From positions 1,736,001 through 1,800,000 of the forward strand of contig CBDAOU010000002.1 of the NCBI GenBank assembly GCA_965198185.1: a DNA stretch of 64,000 nt. Direction: 5' to 3'. The position numbers and the translations under genes are program-made. The stretch is from JAJECS01 sp965198185 (lineage in GTDB: Bacteria; Chloroflexota; UBA11872). Of the stretch, positions 46,469 through 54,945 are shown piece after piece. The notes under the pieces were generated by a model that was not told where the DNA came from, did not search any database, and saw only the letters and a list, made by a program, of their open reading frames with translations. Within the stretch, counting starts at the first letter, position 1; each line of letters starts with the position of its first letter.

Positions 46469-48015
46469 GCGCACCGCGCGCGCTGCTGAGCGTCTTCGAC
46501 AAGCGCGGCATCGACCGGCTGGGCGCCGGTCTGCACGCCCTGGGTTGGGAAATCGTGAGCTCTTCAGGCACCGCCACGGCGCTGCACGCCGCCGGTGTGC
46601 CGACGCAGTCGATCGACGCGGTGACCGGCTGGCCGGAGATGTTCGACGGCCGCGTGAAGACACTGCACCCGGCGATTCATGCCGGAATTCTGGCGAGACG
46701 CGACCTTGCACGCGACCGGGAGCAACTCGCCGAGCATGGCTTGACGCCCATCGACCTCGTCGCCGTGAATCTGTACCCATTCGCGGCGACGCTTGCGCGG
46801 ACCGAAGACCGCGAGGAGATCGTCGAGAACATCGACATCGGCGGGCCGGCCATGGTTCGCGCCGCCGCCAAGAACCATGACTACGTCTGGACCGTCACCG
46901 ATCCAGACGACTACGACCGCGTGCTAGCTGCCATCCAGGCCGGCGCGGATGGCGCCGATCTGCGGCGCGAGTTGGCGTCCAAAGCCTTCGCGCACACGGC
47001 GTTCTATGACGCGCACGTCGCCGGGTTCTTCCAGGCAGAGGCGGGCGAGGGCTTTCCTCGCGACCTCACCGTGCCGCTGCGGAAAGTCCAGGACCTTCGC
47101 TACGGCGAGAATCCCCATCAGCGCGGCGCGTTCTATGCCGCCGGCGCTCCGGAGCTTGGACGCGGCGCGCTCGCGGGCATCGAGCAGCTGCACGGGATGG
47201 CGCTGTCATACGTCAACATCCTCGACTTGCAGGCCGCCTGGGCCGCGGCGAACGACCATGAGCGTCCCGCGGTCGCCATCGTCAAGCACACCAATTCGTG
47301 CGGCCTTGCCATGCGGGACTCGCTGCGCGAGGCGTATGAGTGCGCACACGCCGGTGATCCGCTTTCCGCCTACGGCGGGATCGTCGGGTTCAACCGCGAG
47401 GTCGACATAGATACCGTCGCGGCGATGAAAGGCCACTTTTATCACGTCGTGGTGGCGCCGGGCTACGCGGCCGACGCGCTGCGGCGCCTGCGGCGGCGCA
47501 AGAATCTGCGGATCATGCGCTGGTCCGAGCCTCCGGCAAGACGCCCGCTGCGGTTCGAGTCCGCGCACGTATGGGGTCTTGACCGCGGTTATCTGGTCCA
47601 GGATCCCGACCGGAGTCCTAGGGAAGACCTCGAGATGCGTCCGGCATCAGACGTGCCGCCAACGGATGCGGATTTGGCGGAGTTGCGCTTCGGGATGCGG
47701 GTCATACGCCACGTGAAATCAAACGCCGTGGTGCTCGTCAAGGACGGCATGTTGATAGGCGTCGGGGTCGGCCAGATGAATCGCGTCGACGCGGTGCGTC
47801 ACGCCGTGCACCACGCCGGACCCGCCGCCGCGGGCAGCTATCTCATTTCCGACGCCTACTTCCCCAAGACGGACGGCCCGGAGGCGGCGCTGGCGGCCGG
47901 CGTGCGGGCGATCGCAGCGCCCTCCGGCTCAATCGAGGACGCCGCCGTGGTGGCGGCCGTCGACGCCCACGGCGGCGTGCTGGTGTTCGTGGGCGAACGT
48001 CACTTCAAACATTGA
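46465..48015 (+). CDS. purH: Bifunctional AICAR formyltransferase / IMP cyclohydrolase
   Basis: The product has 516 residues. The N-terminal cyclohydrolase domain starts RALLSVFDKRGIDRLGAGLH with FDGRVKTLHPAIHAGILARR and IDIGGPAMVRAAAKNHDYVW. The C-terminal transformylase carries RYGENPHQRGAFYA, the KHTNSCG catalytic Lys-His motif and DPLSAYGGIVGFNREVD, ending VFVGERHFKH. It performs the last two steps to IMP. Motifs and length are normal. The stop overlaps the TTG of glgA by 4 bases. Confidence 0.95.
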   Translation: MSAPRALLSVFDKRGIDRLGAGLHALGWEIVSSSGTATALHAAGVPTQSIDAVTGWPEMFDGRVKTLHPAIHAGILARRDLARDREQLAEHGLTPIDLVAVNLYPFAATLARTEDREEIVENIDIGGPAMVRAAAKNHDYVWTVTDPDDYDRVLAAIQAGADGADLRRELASKAFAHTAFYDAHVAGFFQAEAGEGFPRDLTVPLRKVQDLRYGENPHQRGAFYAAGAPELGRGALAGIEQLHGMALSYVNILDLQAAWAAANDHERPAVAIVKHTNSCGLAMRDSLREAYECAHAGDPLSAYGGIVGFNREVDIDTVAAMKGHFYHVVVAPGYAADALRRLRRRKNLRIMRWSEPPARRPLRFESAHVWGLDRGYLVQDPDRSPREDLEMRPASDVPPTDADLAELRFGMRVIRHVKSNAVVLVKDGMLIGVGVGQMNRVDAVRHAVHHAGPAAAGSYLISDAYFPKTDGPEAALAAGVRAIAAPSGSIEDAAVVAAVDAHGGVLVFVGERHFKH

Positions 48016-49496
48016 CCGAGGCCTCCACACGCCCGCTGCGCGTGTTGATGCTCGCCGCCGAGTGCACGCCTTACGCCTGGACCGGAGGCTTGGGCGACGT
48101 GGTCGGTTCGCTGCCGAAGGCGCTGCGCAACTTGGGGGCGGACGTGCGAGTCGCGCTGCCGCACTACGGGGCGATCGACTCCACGGCGCATGGGATCACC
48201 ACGAGCCACGCCGAGTTCACCGTGCCCATGGATGGCGCTGTGCATCGCGGCTCGCTCGGCCTAGTCGAGCAAAGCCCGTTTCCGCTGTACCTGATCGGCA
48301 GCGAGAACTATTTCGCCAATCGGCCCAACCTCTACGGCTACCCCGACGACGGACAAAGATTCGTGTTCTTTTCGCGCGGGGCTTTGGAAGCCGCACGAAC
48401 GATGGGGTGGCAGCCGGACGTCATCCACTGCCACGACTGGCATTCCGGGCTGGTTCCCAACTGGATTCACGCAGCCCACTTGGACGGGGCGCCGGCCGAT
48501 GCGCCGGCTACCGTGCTCACGATCCACAATCTGGAGTACCAGGGGCACTTCGGCGAAGAGACCCTGCAAGCCGCCGGGCTCGCGGAGAGCGGCTTTCTTG
48601 AGCATCCAACCGATCCCGAGCTAACGCCGCGGCTGATATTCCTCGCGCGAGGCATCCACTACGCCGACGCCATCAATACCGTGAGCGCCACCTACGCGCG
48701 GGAGATTCTGACCCCGGCCTACGGGGAGCGGCTGGATGCGCTGCTCCGTGAGCGCCGGGACGGCATCGCGGGCATCGTCAACGGCATCGACACGGTCACC
48801 CTTGACCCCGCCTCCGATCCGCACATCGCCTCCAACTTCACCGTGCGAGACATGACCCCTCGCCCGCGCAACAAGGCGGCGTTGCAGCAAGAAGTCGGGC
48901 TGCCGGTGGCGGCCGACGCGCCCCTGCTCGGCATGGTGTCGCGGCTGGCGGATCACAAGGGGCTGGACCTGCTGGCGTCGGTGTTGCCGCACCTGGTCGA
49001 GCGCGGCGCGCAGCTTGTCGTGCTCGGCACGGGCGACCCACGCCACCACGAGTCGCTGACCCAGGCCGCGCGGGAGCATCCGCGTCACATCGCGGTGGCC
49101 TTGCGCTTCGACCCGCCGCTGGCGCAGCGCATCTACGGCGGGTCCGACATGTTCCTCATGCCGTCGCGCCACGAACCCTGCGGTCTGGGCCAGCTCATTG
49201 CCATGCGCTACGGCAGCGTGCCCATCGTGCGCGCCACGGGCGGTCTCGCCGATACCGTGGTGGATTTCGACGCCCGAACCCAGCAGGGAACGGGGTTCGC
49301 GTTTACCCGGTACGACCCCATTGATTTCTTTGGGGCCATCGCGCGCGGGCTGGAGACCTACCGCTACCCCGACGCTTGGCAGGCGCTCATGCGCCAGGGC
49401 ATGTCGCGCGATGCCTCCTGGGACGCCGCCGCCCGCGCCTACCTGGACTTGTACACACGAGCACTTAGCTGCCGGCGGACCGCCCCGACCCCCTAA
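48012..49496 (+). CDS. glgA: Glycogen/starch synthase (GT5)
   Basis: The product has 494 residues from TTG 48012. GT5 features: VLMLAAECTPYAWTGGLGDV near the start, GWQPDVIHCHDWHSGLVPNW, VLTIHNLEYQGHFGE, GIVNGIDTVTLDPASDP, and the C-terminal nucleotide-sugar motif FLMPSRHEPCGLGQLIAMRY. It extends alpha-1,4-glucan from ADP- or UDP-glucose. In the N-terminal KxGGL motif the Lys that binds the sugar nucleotide is replaced by Trp. It ends the plus-strand run and converges on tsaD with a 4-base overlap. Confidence 0.9.
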   Translation: MTEASTRPLRVLMLAAECTPYAWTGGLGDVVGSLPKALRNLGADVRVALPHYGAIDSTAHGITTSHAEFTVPMDGAVHRGSLGLVEQSPFPLYLIGSENYFANRPNLYGYPDDGQRFVFFSRGALEAARTMGWQPDVIHCHDWHSGLVPNWIHAAHLDGAPADAPATVLTIHNLEYQGHFGEETLQAAGLAESGFLEHPTDPELTPRLIFLARGIHYADAINTVSATYAREILTPAYGERLDALLRERRDGIAGIVNGIDTVTLDPASDPHIASNFTVRDMTPRPRNKAALQQEVGLPVAADAPLLGMVSRLADHKGLDLLASVLPHLVERGAQLVVLGTGDPRHHESLTQAAREHPRHIAVALRFDPPLAQRIYGGSDMFLMPSRHEPCGLGQLIAMRYGSVPIVRATGGLADTVVDFDARTQQGTGFAFTRYDPIDFFGAIARGLETYRYPDAWQALMRQGMSRDASWDAAARAYLDLYTRALSCRRTAPTP

Positions 49497-50557
49497 GCCA
49501 GCGCCAGACCGGGCTCGGGTTCGAGCGGACCGGAGGCCACCTCGCCCCGCGCCAACCGCCAGGTCCCGGCGACCGCGATCATGCTGGCGTTGTCCACGCA
49601 GTGCTTGAGCGCCGGCACGTGGACCGGAACCGGCGCAGCGGTCGCCAATGCCGCGCGCAACCGCGCATTGGCCGCCACGCCGCCGGTGAGCGTGATCGCG
49701 GCCGCACGCAGTTGCTTGGCCGCACGCACGGTCTTGGTTACGAGGACGTCGACGACCGAGACTTCGAACGCGTGCGCCACGTCCGCCACAAACTCGGCAT
49801 CTTGCAGGCCGGCGCCGTCACTGGCCGCCGCGCGGATCCGCGCGGCCTCGACCGGTCCCAATTGGTCATGAACCAGCCGCCAGACGGCGGTCTTGAGCCC
49901 GCTGAAGCTGAAGTCGCTGGTGCCGGGCAGCCAGGCGCGCGGCAGATCGAAGGGTGACGCGGCGCGCCCCGCTGCCGCCCGCTGGATGGCGGGGCCGCCT
50001 GGATAGGGCAAGCCGAGCATCCGCGCCACCTTGTCAAAGGCCTCGCCGGCGGCGTCGTCCCGCGTACGTCCGATGACCCGGTATGCGCCGGGCGCCGCGC
50101 CGTAGACCAGCTCGGTGTGTCCGCCGGAAACGATCAGCGCCACGAGCGGGAACGGCGGCGGATCGCCGTCGTTCAGCCAGGGTGAGGCGAAGTGGCCTTC
50201 AAGGTGGTTGACGGGGATCAGCGGGCGGTGCAAGGCAAACGCCAGCCCTTGGGCAAAGCCCAGCCCCACGAGCAATGAGCCAGGCAGTCCCGGGCCCTGT
50301 GTGACGGCCACGGCATCAATCGCCGAGCCGTCGATCCCCGCGTCCGTCAGGCATGCCTCCCAGACGGCGTCGATGGCCTCGACATGGATGCGGGCGGCGG
50401 CTTCCGGCACGATGCCGCCCATCGCGGCATGCGGCTCGAGTTGGGTCTGGCTGCGAAGCGCCAACTCAGTGCGTCCCGCTCGCACAAATGCCACGGAGGT
50501 GTCGTCGCACGACGTCTCGATCGCCGCGACCAGCGGACCGCTACCCGAAGTCGTCAC
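49493..50557 (-). CDS. tsaD: tRNA N6-adenosine threonylcarbamoyltransferase TsaD
   Basis: The product has 354 residues. ASKHA-fold protein with AAIETSCDDTSVAFVRAG, PGLPGSLLVGLGFAQGLAFA, the metal-binding HxxxH in IPVNHLEGHFASPWL, and VALIVSGGHTELVYG. With TsaB, TsaE and TsaC it makes t6A37 in tRNAs reading ANN codons. TsaB and TsaE are encoded just upstream on the same strand; TsaC is not in the window. ATG 50557 overlaps the rimI-like stop by 4 bases. Confidence 0.95.
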   Translation of the reverse strand: MTTSGSGPLVAAIETSCDDTSVAFVRAGRTELALRSQTQLEPHAAMGGIVPEAAARIHVEAIDAVWEACLTDAGIDGSAIDAVAVTQGPGLPGSLLVGLGFAQGLAFALHRPLIPVNHLEGHFASPWLNDGDPPPFPLVALIVSGGHTELVYGAAPGAYRVIGRTRDDAAGEAFDKVARMLGLPYPGGPAIQRAAAGRAASPFDLPRAWLPGTSDFSFSGLKTAVWRLVHDQLGPVEAARIRAAASDGAGLQDAEFVADVAHAFEVSVVDVLVTKTVRAAKQLRAAAITLTGGVAANARLRAALATAAPVPVHVPALKHCVDNASMIAVAGTWRLARGEVASGPLEPEPGLALA

Positions 50558-51180
50558 AGGCGTACGGTCCAGCTCAGACGCGCTGACAGGTCTCGCTCAT
50601 TTCGTACGAGGCGCGCTTGAAATTCTGGACCGTGGATGGGCTCGCTCCACATGATCAATGCGTCTTCCCGGTCGTCGCTGTAGTAGCGCGGACGCACGCC
50701 ATGGTCCACGAAGCCGTATTTGCGATAGAGGTTTTGCGCCACGCGATTGCTCATGCGCACTTCCAGCGTCATGCGCGTGGCGCCGCGCAGCTGGCTCAGC
50801 TTGGCCATCTCGACAATCAGGGCCTCACCGATCCCCCGCCCCCGGTAGCTCGGCTCGACGGCAATGGTGGTGATGTGCGCCTCGTCGACCATGAGCCATA
50901 GCCCGCCGAACGCGACGACATCTTCCGCCGTCACCGGGTCCCGTGGCCATAAGTTGAAGGGAAACCGTCGCGGCGGCGGTGGCGGCGGCGGCGGCTCAGC
51001 GTCAGTACGGCGCGCCACGAAATACCACGCGCGGTTGTTGTTCAGGATCTCGCGTCGATAGGCGTCGCGCGGCCACGGCACTGAGAACGACGCTTTCTCG
51101 ATGCGGCGCACCTGGGACAGATCCTCGGGCAGCATCCGCTCGATGACGACGTCGGGGCCGCCGACATGACCGTCAGCCAT
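50554..51180 (-). CDS. rimI: RimI-like GNAT N-acetyltransferase with poly-proline insert
   Basis: The product has 208 residues. GNAT motif A is VEPSYRGRGIGEALIVEMAK and motif B is NLYRKYGFVDHGVRPRYYSD, as in RimI, which acetylates the N-terminus of ribosomal protein S18. The gene lies between tsaB and tsaD, the usual place for rimI. An insert of about 30 residues after YFVARRTDAE contains eight consecutive prolines and RRFPFNLWPRDP, which RimI proteins normally lack. It overlaps tsaB by 8 bases. Confidence 0.85.
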   Translation of the reverse strand: MADGHVGGPDVVIERMLPEDLSQVRRIEKASFSVPWPRDAYRREILNNNRAWYFVARRTDAEPPPPPPPPRRFPFNLWPRDPVTAEDVVAFGGLWLMVDEAHITTIAVEPSYRGRGIGEALIVEMAKLSQLRGATRMTLEVRMSNRVAQNLYRKYGFVDHGVRPRYYSDDREDALIMWSEPIHGPEFQARLVRNERDLSARLSWTVRL

Positions 51181-51805
51181 GGTCGGTAGCAGGGGCGTAG
51201 ATGGGTCGGGCTACTTCCACGCCAACGGCCGACCGATCGCACTCGCCCGCGAGGCGGCCCACGGCCTCCGCGACCTCCACCGGCTGGATGCGTCGCAGGC
51301 GCACGCCGGTCGCACGCAGCGCAATCTCCATATCGTCATCGACATCGCCGGCCACGCCGATACCCGGTCCAAGCTGATCGGCCAACTCGTGCAAGTCGAT
51401 TGCCGGCCGAAGCGGCTCGGGCCGCTCTGAGTCGCAGCAATAGAGACGGCGACGGCCGGCAGGGATGACGACCGGCCCGACATGTCCGCTGGCAGCGCGA
51501 GCGACCGCGGCCACGGACCGCACGCCAACAAACGGCACGCCCAGCCCAGTGGCGAGTCCCTTGGCGAAGGCCACCCCGGCCCGCAGGCGGGCGTATCGTC
51601 CCGGCCCCATGGCCGCGGCAACGGCGCTCAGGTACTCGCGAAACGCGCGCGTGGACACGCGTTGGCTTGACTGCAGAGCCTGCAAGCCCTCGGACAGCGG
51701 CGCCTGCGCGCTATCGCCCTGCCACGCGGCCAGCAGGTCGTCATCGCGCAGTACGGCCATGGCGGGCGCGGAGCCTGTGGTATCGATCGCGAGTACCATC
51801 GTCAT
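51173..51805 (-). CDS. tsaB: tRNA threonylcarbamoyladenosine biosynthesis protein TsaB
   Basis: The product has 210 residues from ATG 51805, which overlaps the tsaE stop as ATGA; the frame stays open to 51958 but that part is not conserved. It begins VLAIDTTGSAPAMAVLRDDD and contains YLSAVAAAMGPGRYARLRAG and AFAKGLATGLGVPFVGVRSV, the ASKHA half typical of TsaB. It forms the TsaB-TsaD heterodimer. Confidence 0.9.
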   Translation of the reverse strand: MTMVLAIDTTGSAPAMAVLRDDDLLAAWQGDSAQAPLSEGLQALQSSQRVSTRAFREYLSAVAAAMGPGRYARLRAGVAFAKGLATGLGVPFVGVRSVAAVARAASGHVGPVVIPAGRRRLYCCDSERPEPLRPAIDLHELADQLGPGIGVAGDVDDDMEIALRATGVRLRRIQPVEVAEAVGRLAGECDRSAVGVEVARPIYAPATDHG

Positions 51806-52296
51806 CGCGTCGCCATCCGTGCCCGTACGGCCGCGAGGAGTTCTCGACTGCGAGGTCCGCCGGCTGAAAGCGTCATCGTACGCCGGTTTGTCGACGCCGC
51901 CTGTATCGCTACGAGCAAGCAGTCGGCGGGCATTCGCGCGCCGGCGCGTTCGGGCCACTCCACGACCGTGACTGCCGGCTCATCCAGCAAGTCCTCCCAG
52001 TCGAGCGAATCCAGGTCGAGCGCGCCCGCCAGGCGGTAGAGATCTATATGTTGCAGACGCAGCCGGCCCGACCCATAGACCGCTACGAGCACGTAGGTCG
52101 GCGACGTCACGGCATCCGTGACGCCAAGCCCGTGCGCGACGCCCTGGGCGATGACGGTCTTGCCCGCGCCCAGATCGCCGCGGAGCGCGACGACGTCCCA
52201 CGGCCGTACAACCCGACCGATGATCGCCCCCAGGGCCCGCGAGGCTTCGGGACCGTCCGACGCGACCTCGGTTGCGTCAGCCGGCCGCGGCGTCAA
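51802..52296 (-). CDS. tsaE: tRNA threonylcarbamoyladenosine biosynthesis ATPase TsaE
   Basis: The product has 164 residues. Walker A in VALRGDLGAGKTVIAQGVAH, switch TSPTYVLVAVY, then LQHIDLYRLAGALDLDSLDW and TVVEWPERAGARMPADCL. TsaE drives the TsaBD cycle. It is the first gene of the minus-strand tsa operon. Only 26 bases separate it from the divergent glycosyltransferase, so both promoters must overlap or lie inside the genes. Confidence 0.93.
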   Translation of the reverse strand: MTPRPADATEVASDGPEASRALGAIIGRVVRPWDVVALRGDLGAGKTVIAQGVAHGLGVTDAVTSPTYVLVAVYGSGRLRLQHIDLYRLAGALDLDSLDWEDLLDEPAVTVVEWPERAGARMPADCLLVAIQAASTNRRTMTLSAGGPRSRELLAAVRARMATR

Positions 52297-52322
52297 CGCA
52301 CGCCCCGAGCAACGGCGCGGCC

Positions 52323-53537
52323 ATGAGCTTGCACGTCGCCATGATCGCGCCGACGGGGTTCTTCGCGGACTACGGGTGTCACGTGCGAATCCTGGAGGAG
52401 GCCCAAGCGCTACAGGCGCAGGGACACGCCGTCACAATTTTTACCTATCCGACGGGCGCCACGCCGGATGGCCTGCGCGTGGTGCGCCTCCCGGCGCTGG
52501 GTGGTCGGTCACGCACGAGCGTCGGATCGCACCGGCGCAAGCTGTTGCTGGACCCGCTGCTCACCGGAATGGTGCTCGCTCGCGGACTCCGGCAACCCAT
52601 CGACCTCGTGCACGGCCACCTGCACGAAGGCGCCGCGATTGGCTGGCCGCTGGCGCGCGCCCGGCGGGTGCCGCTGATCCTCGACTACCAGGGCAGCCTG
52701 ACCAGCGAGATGCTGGACCATCGCTTCCTGTCGCCGCACGGTCCCGGGCTGGAGTTCTTTGGCATGGTCGAGCGCGTGGTCGAGGCCGCCGCCGACCGCA
52801 TTGTGACCAGCTCGGCGTATGCCCGTGAGCAGCTCGCCGCCCGCAAGTCGTGGCCGCCGGAACGAATTGCCAGCGTCGCGGACGGCGTCGACGTGACACG
52901 GTTTCGACCACGGGCGGCCGAGGACGCCCCGGAGCTGTCCCGGCTGCGACAGCGGCTGGGCATTCCGCCGAGTCGCCTTGTCGTCGGCTACCTGGGACTT
53001 CTCGCGGAATACCAAGGGACCGGCGATCTCATCCGCGCCGCGCGCCAGGTGGTTGACGCCGAGCCCGGGACGCATTTCCTGATCATGGGATTCCCCAATG
53101 CCGCCGAATACGAACGCGCCGGACGGCAGGCGGGCCTCGGGGAGCACCTCACCTTCACGGGCCGGGTGCCCTACGCCCAAGCCCCGGTGTTCCTGCGTCT
53201 CTGCGACCTGGCGGTGGCGCCGAAGCGGTCGGAAACGGAGGGCAACGGCAAGGTGCTCAACTACATGGCCACCGGTCTGCCAACCGTGTCCTACGCGGGG
53301 GGCGTGGCCGCTGAATTCCTGGGACCCGACGCCAGGCTGGCCGAGCGAGGGTCGGTCTCCGCACTGGCCGCTGAGATTGTGGGGCTGGTGCGCCGGGCCG
53401 ACGAGCGCCGGGCGTACGGGGAGAACCTGCGGGAACGCGCGGAGCGGTGGTTTTCCTGGCGGCGACAGGTGAGCAGAATCCTCGAGGTGTATGCCTCCGT
53501 TGGTGCCGGAACGGGACGGCGCCGATTGCTACCGTAA
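52323..53537 (+). CDS. GT4-family glycosyltransferase
   Basis: From ATG 52323 the product has 404 residues in the GT-B fold. N-terminal acceptor domain (MIAPTGFFADYGCHVRILEE, DLVHGHLHEGAAIGWPLARA), central FRPRAAEDAPELSRLRQRLG, and the donor-site Glu motif KRSETEGNGKVLNYMATGLP in the C-terminal domain. It transfers a sugar from a nucleotide donor to an unknown acceptor in the cytoplasm. The following MraY-like gene overlaps its end, so a role in envelope glycan or lipid-linked sugar assembly is likely but not proven. Confidence 0.83.
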   Translation: MSLHVAMIAPTGFFADYGCHVRILEEAQALQAQGHAVTIFTYPTGATPDGLRVVRLPALGGRSRTSVGSHRRKLLLDPLLTGMVLARGLRQPIDLVHGHLHEGAAIGWPLARARRVPLILDYQGSLTSEMLDHRFLSPHGPGLEFFGMVERVVEAAADRIVTSSAYAREQLAARKSWPPERIASVADGVDVTRFRPRAAEDAPELSRLRQRLGIPPSRLVVGYLGLLAEYQGTGDLIRAARQVVDAEPGTHFLIMGFPNAAEYERAGRQAGLGEHLTFTGRVPYAQAPVFLRLCDLAVAPKRSETEGNGKVLNYMATGLPTVSYAGGVAAEFLGPDARLAERGSVSALAAEIVGLVRRADERRAYGENLRERAERWFSWRRQVSRILEVYASVGAGTGRRRLLP

Positions 53538-54945
53538 CCCCGACGCCCGCCACACGTCGGAGGGTCGCATCGAGCCTGGACTGACGATCGGTTTGGCGGC
53601 CGGCTTTGGCTTCGTCGTAGCCGCGGGCGGCTCGGTCGCGCTCCGACATCTGTTGCCCCGGTTTCGGTCGGCGGAGGTCAAGCGCGGGGCGCACCAAATC
53701 GCCGCGCCGCTCGGCGTCTCCGGCAAGCTGCCGCTCGTGGGCGGCATTGCCGCGGCGGTAGCCGGAATCGTCGCCGCGGCCACACTGGCAGCCGGCCCAG
53801 CCGCTTCCAGCGCCTGGTGGGTGCTGGCCGGCGCCGCGGGGTTCTTTCTGTTTGGGCTGGCGGACGACGTGCGCAAGACACGCACCGGCCGCGGCGTGCC
53901 CGAGGGCGCCTACTTGGCCACCGCCCTCGTACTCAGCATCGGGGCGACGGCGCTCTTGGTAGGCCCCGGCGCCCACGCATCCGGCGCGGCATCACCGTAC
54001 GCGCTGGCGCATTGGCTGGGACCGGGGGCGCATCCGCCGCTGAGTGTCTGGTACCTCGCGCTGATCCTCGGGACGACGCTGGCCGCCAGCTTCAGCGACG
54101 GCATGGACGGGCTCACGCCAGGCACCGTGGCCGTCGCAGCGATCGGCGCCGCGCTCGTGGCCGGGATTGCGTCCGGCGTGAGCGCTGCCGGCTGGCCGCT
54201 CAGCGTCGCGGCCATTGCCGCCGGCCTCCTTGTGTGGAATCTGCCTTCGCGGTGGTCGCCGGCGAATCGCGGCGCCACAAGGCGGGCCAGCGCCTACATC
54301 GGAGACAGCGGCGCCTTGATTTTGGGGGCTACCTCGGCGGCGGCGGCGATCGTGGCGGGCGTGGATCTGCTGTGGCCGGTGATCGCCGCGCCGCTGCTGT
54401 TCGAGGGCCTATCGTCGCTGCTGCAAGCCAAGATTTTGGTGCCTCTGTACCGACGATGGCGCGATCCACGGCTGCAAGACGGCTCGCCGGTTCCGCACCA
54501 GCGCTTTCCCCTGCCGCTGCTGGCATCGCCGCTGCACTACCACTGGGAGATCGTGGGCCTCAACCGGCAACACATCGTGCTGGGCTTCTGGGCCGTCACC
54601 GCCGTCGCCGCCGGCCTCTGCGCCCTCGCGTCCGCGCTGCTTGAGACGGCGTGGGCGGCGCTGGCAATCGCCCTAGCCGCGTCGGTGGGCGCGGCGTTTT
54701 GGGGCGCTGCCATGTGGACTCGGCCGGCCTTCGTCGCTGCAGACGGCGACATTTTGCTGCTGTTTCACGGCCGGCCCATCCGGTTGCTCGGATGGACCCT
54801 CGCGCGGCAGCGGCGTGTGCTGGGCGGCGCGGATGCGACGCGCGCCGCCGTACGCCTTGGCCTTGTCAACCGACCCATGAATGCCCACAAGCTCACGTCG
54901 ACCATTGGAGAAATGCTTGTGGAGCTAGAGCGGCCGAAGACGTGA
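53491..54945 (+). CDS. mraY: MraY-like phospho-sugar transferase with C-terminal extension
   Basis: The product is up to 484 residues with about ten membrane segments. The PNPT-family signatures are present: HQIAAPLGVSGKLPLVGG (the place of the MraY HxxxxTPTMGG loop), FFLFGLADDVRKTRTGRG (DDxxK), FSDGMDGLTPGTVAVAAIGA (NxxxDGxDGL class) and YIGDSGALILGA. It transfers a phospho-sugar or phospho-MurNAc-pentapeptide to undecaprenyl phosphate. Two genes downstream lies murF, favouring MraY itself over a WecA-type enzyme. After the PHP-like QRFPLPL loop there is an extra region of about 130 residues ending TSTIGEMLVELERPKT that I do not recognise. The start is uncertain because it lies within the preceding gene. 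Confidence 0.72.
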   Translation: MPPLVPERDGADCYRNPDARHTSEGRIEPGLTIGLAAGFGFVVAAGGSVALRHLLPRFRSAEVKRGAHQIAAPLGVSGKLPLVGGIAAAVAGIVAAATLAAGPAASSAWWVLAGAAGFFLFGLADDVRKTRTGRGVPEGAYLATALVLSIGATALLVGPGAHASGAASPYALAHWLGPGAHPPLSVWYLALILGTTLAASFSDGMDGLTPGTVAVAAIGAALVAGIASGVSAAGWPLSVAAIAAGLLVWNLPSRWSPANRGATRRASAYIGDSGALILGATSAAAAIVAGVDLLWPVIAAPLLFEGLSSLLQAKILVPLYRRWRDPRLQDGSPVPHQRFPLPLLASPLHYHWEIVGLNRQHIVLGFWAVTAVAAGLCALASALLETAWAALAIALAASVGAAFWGAAMWTRPAFVAADGDILLLFHGRPIRLLGWTLARQRRVLGGADATRAAVRLGLVNRPMNAHKLTSTIGEMLVELERPKT

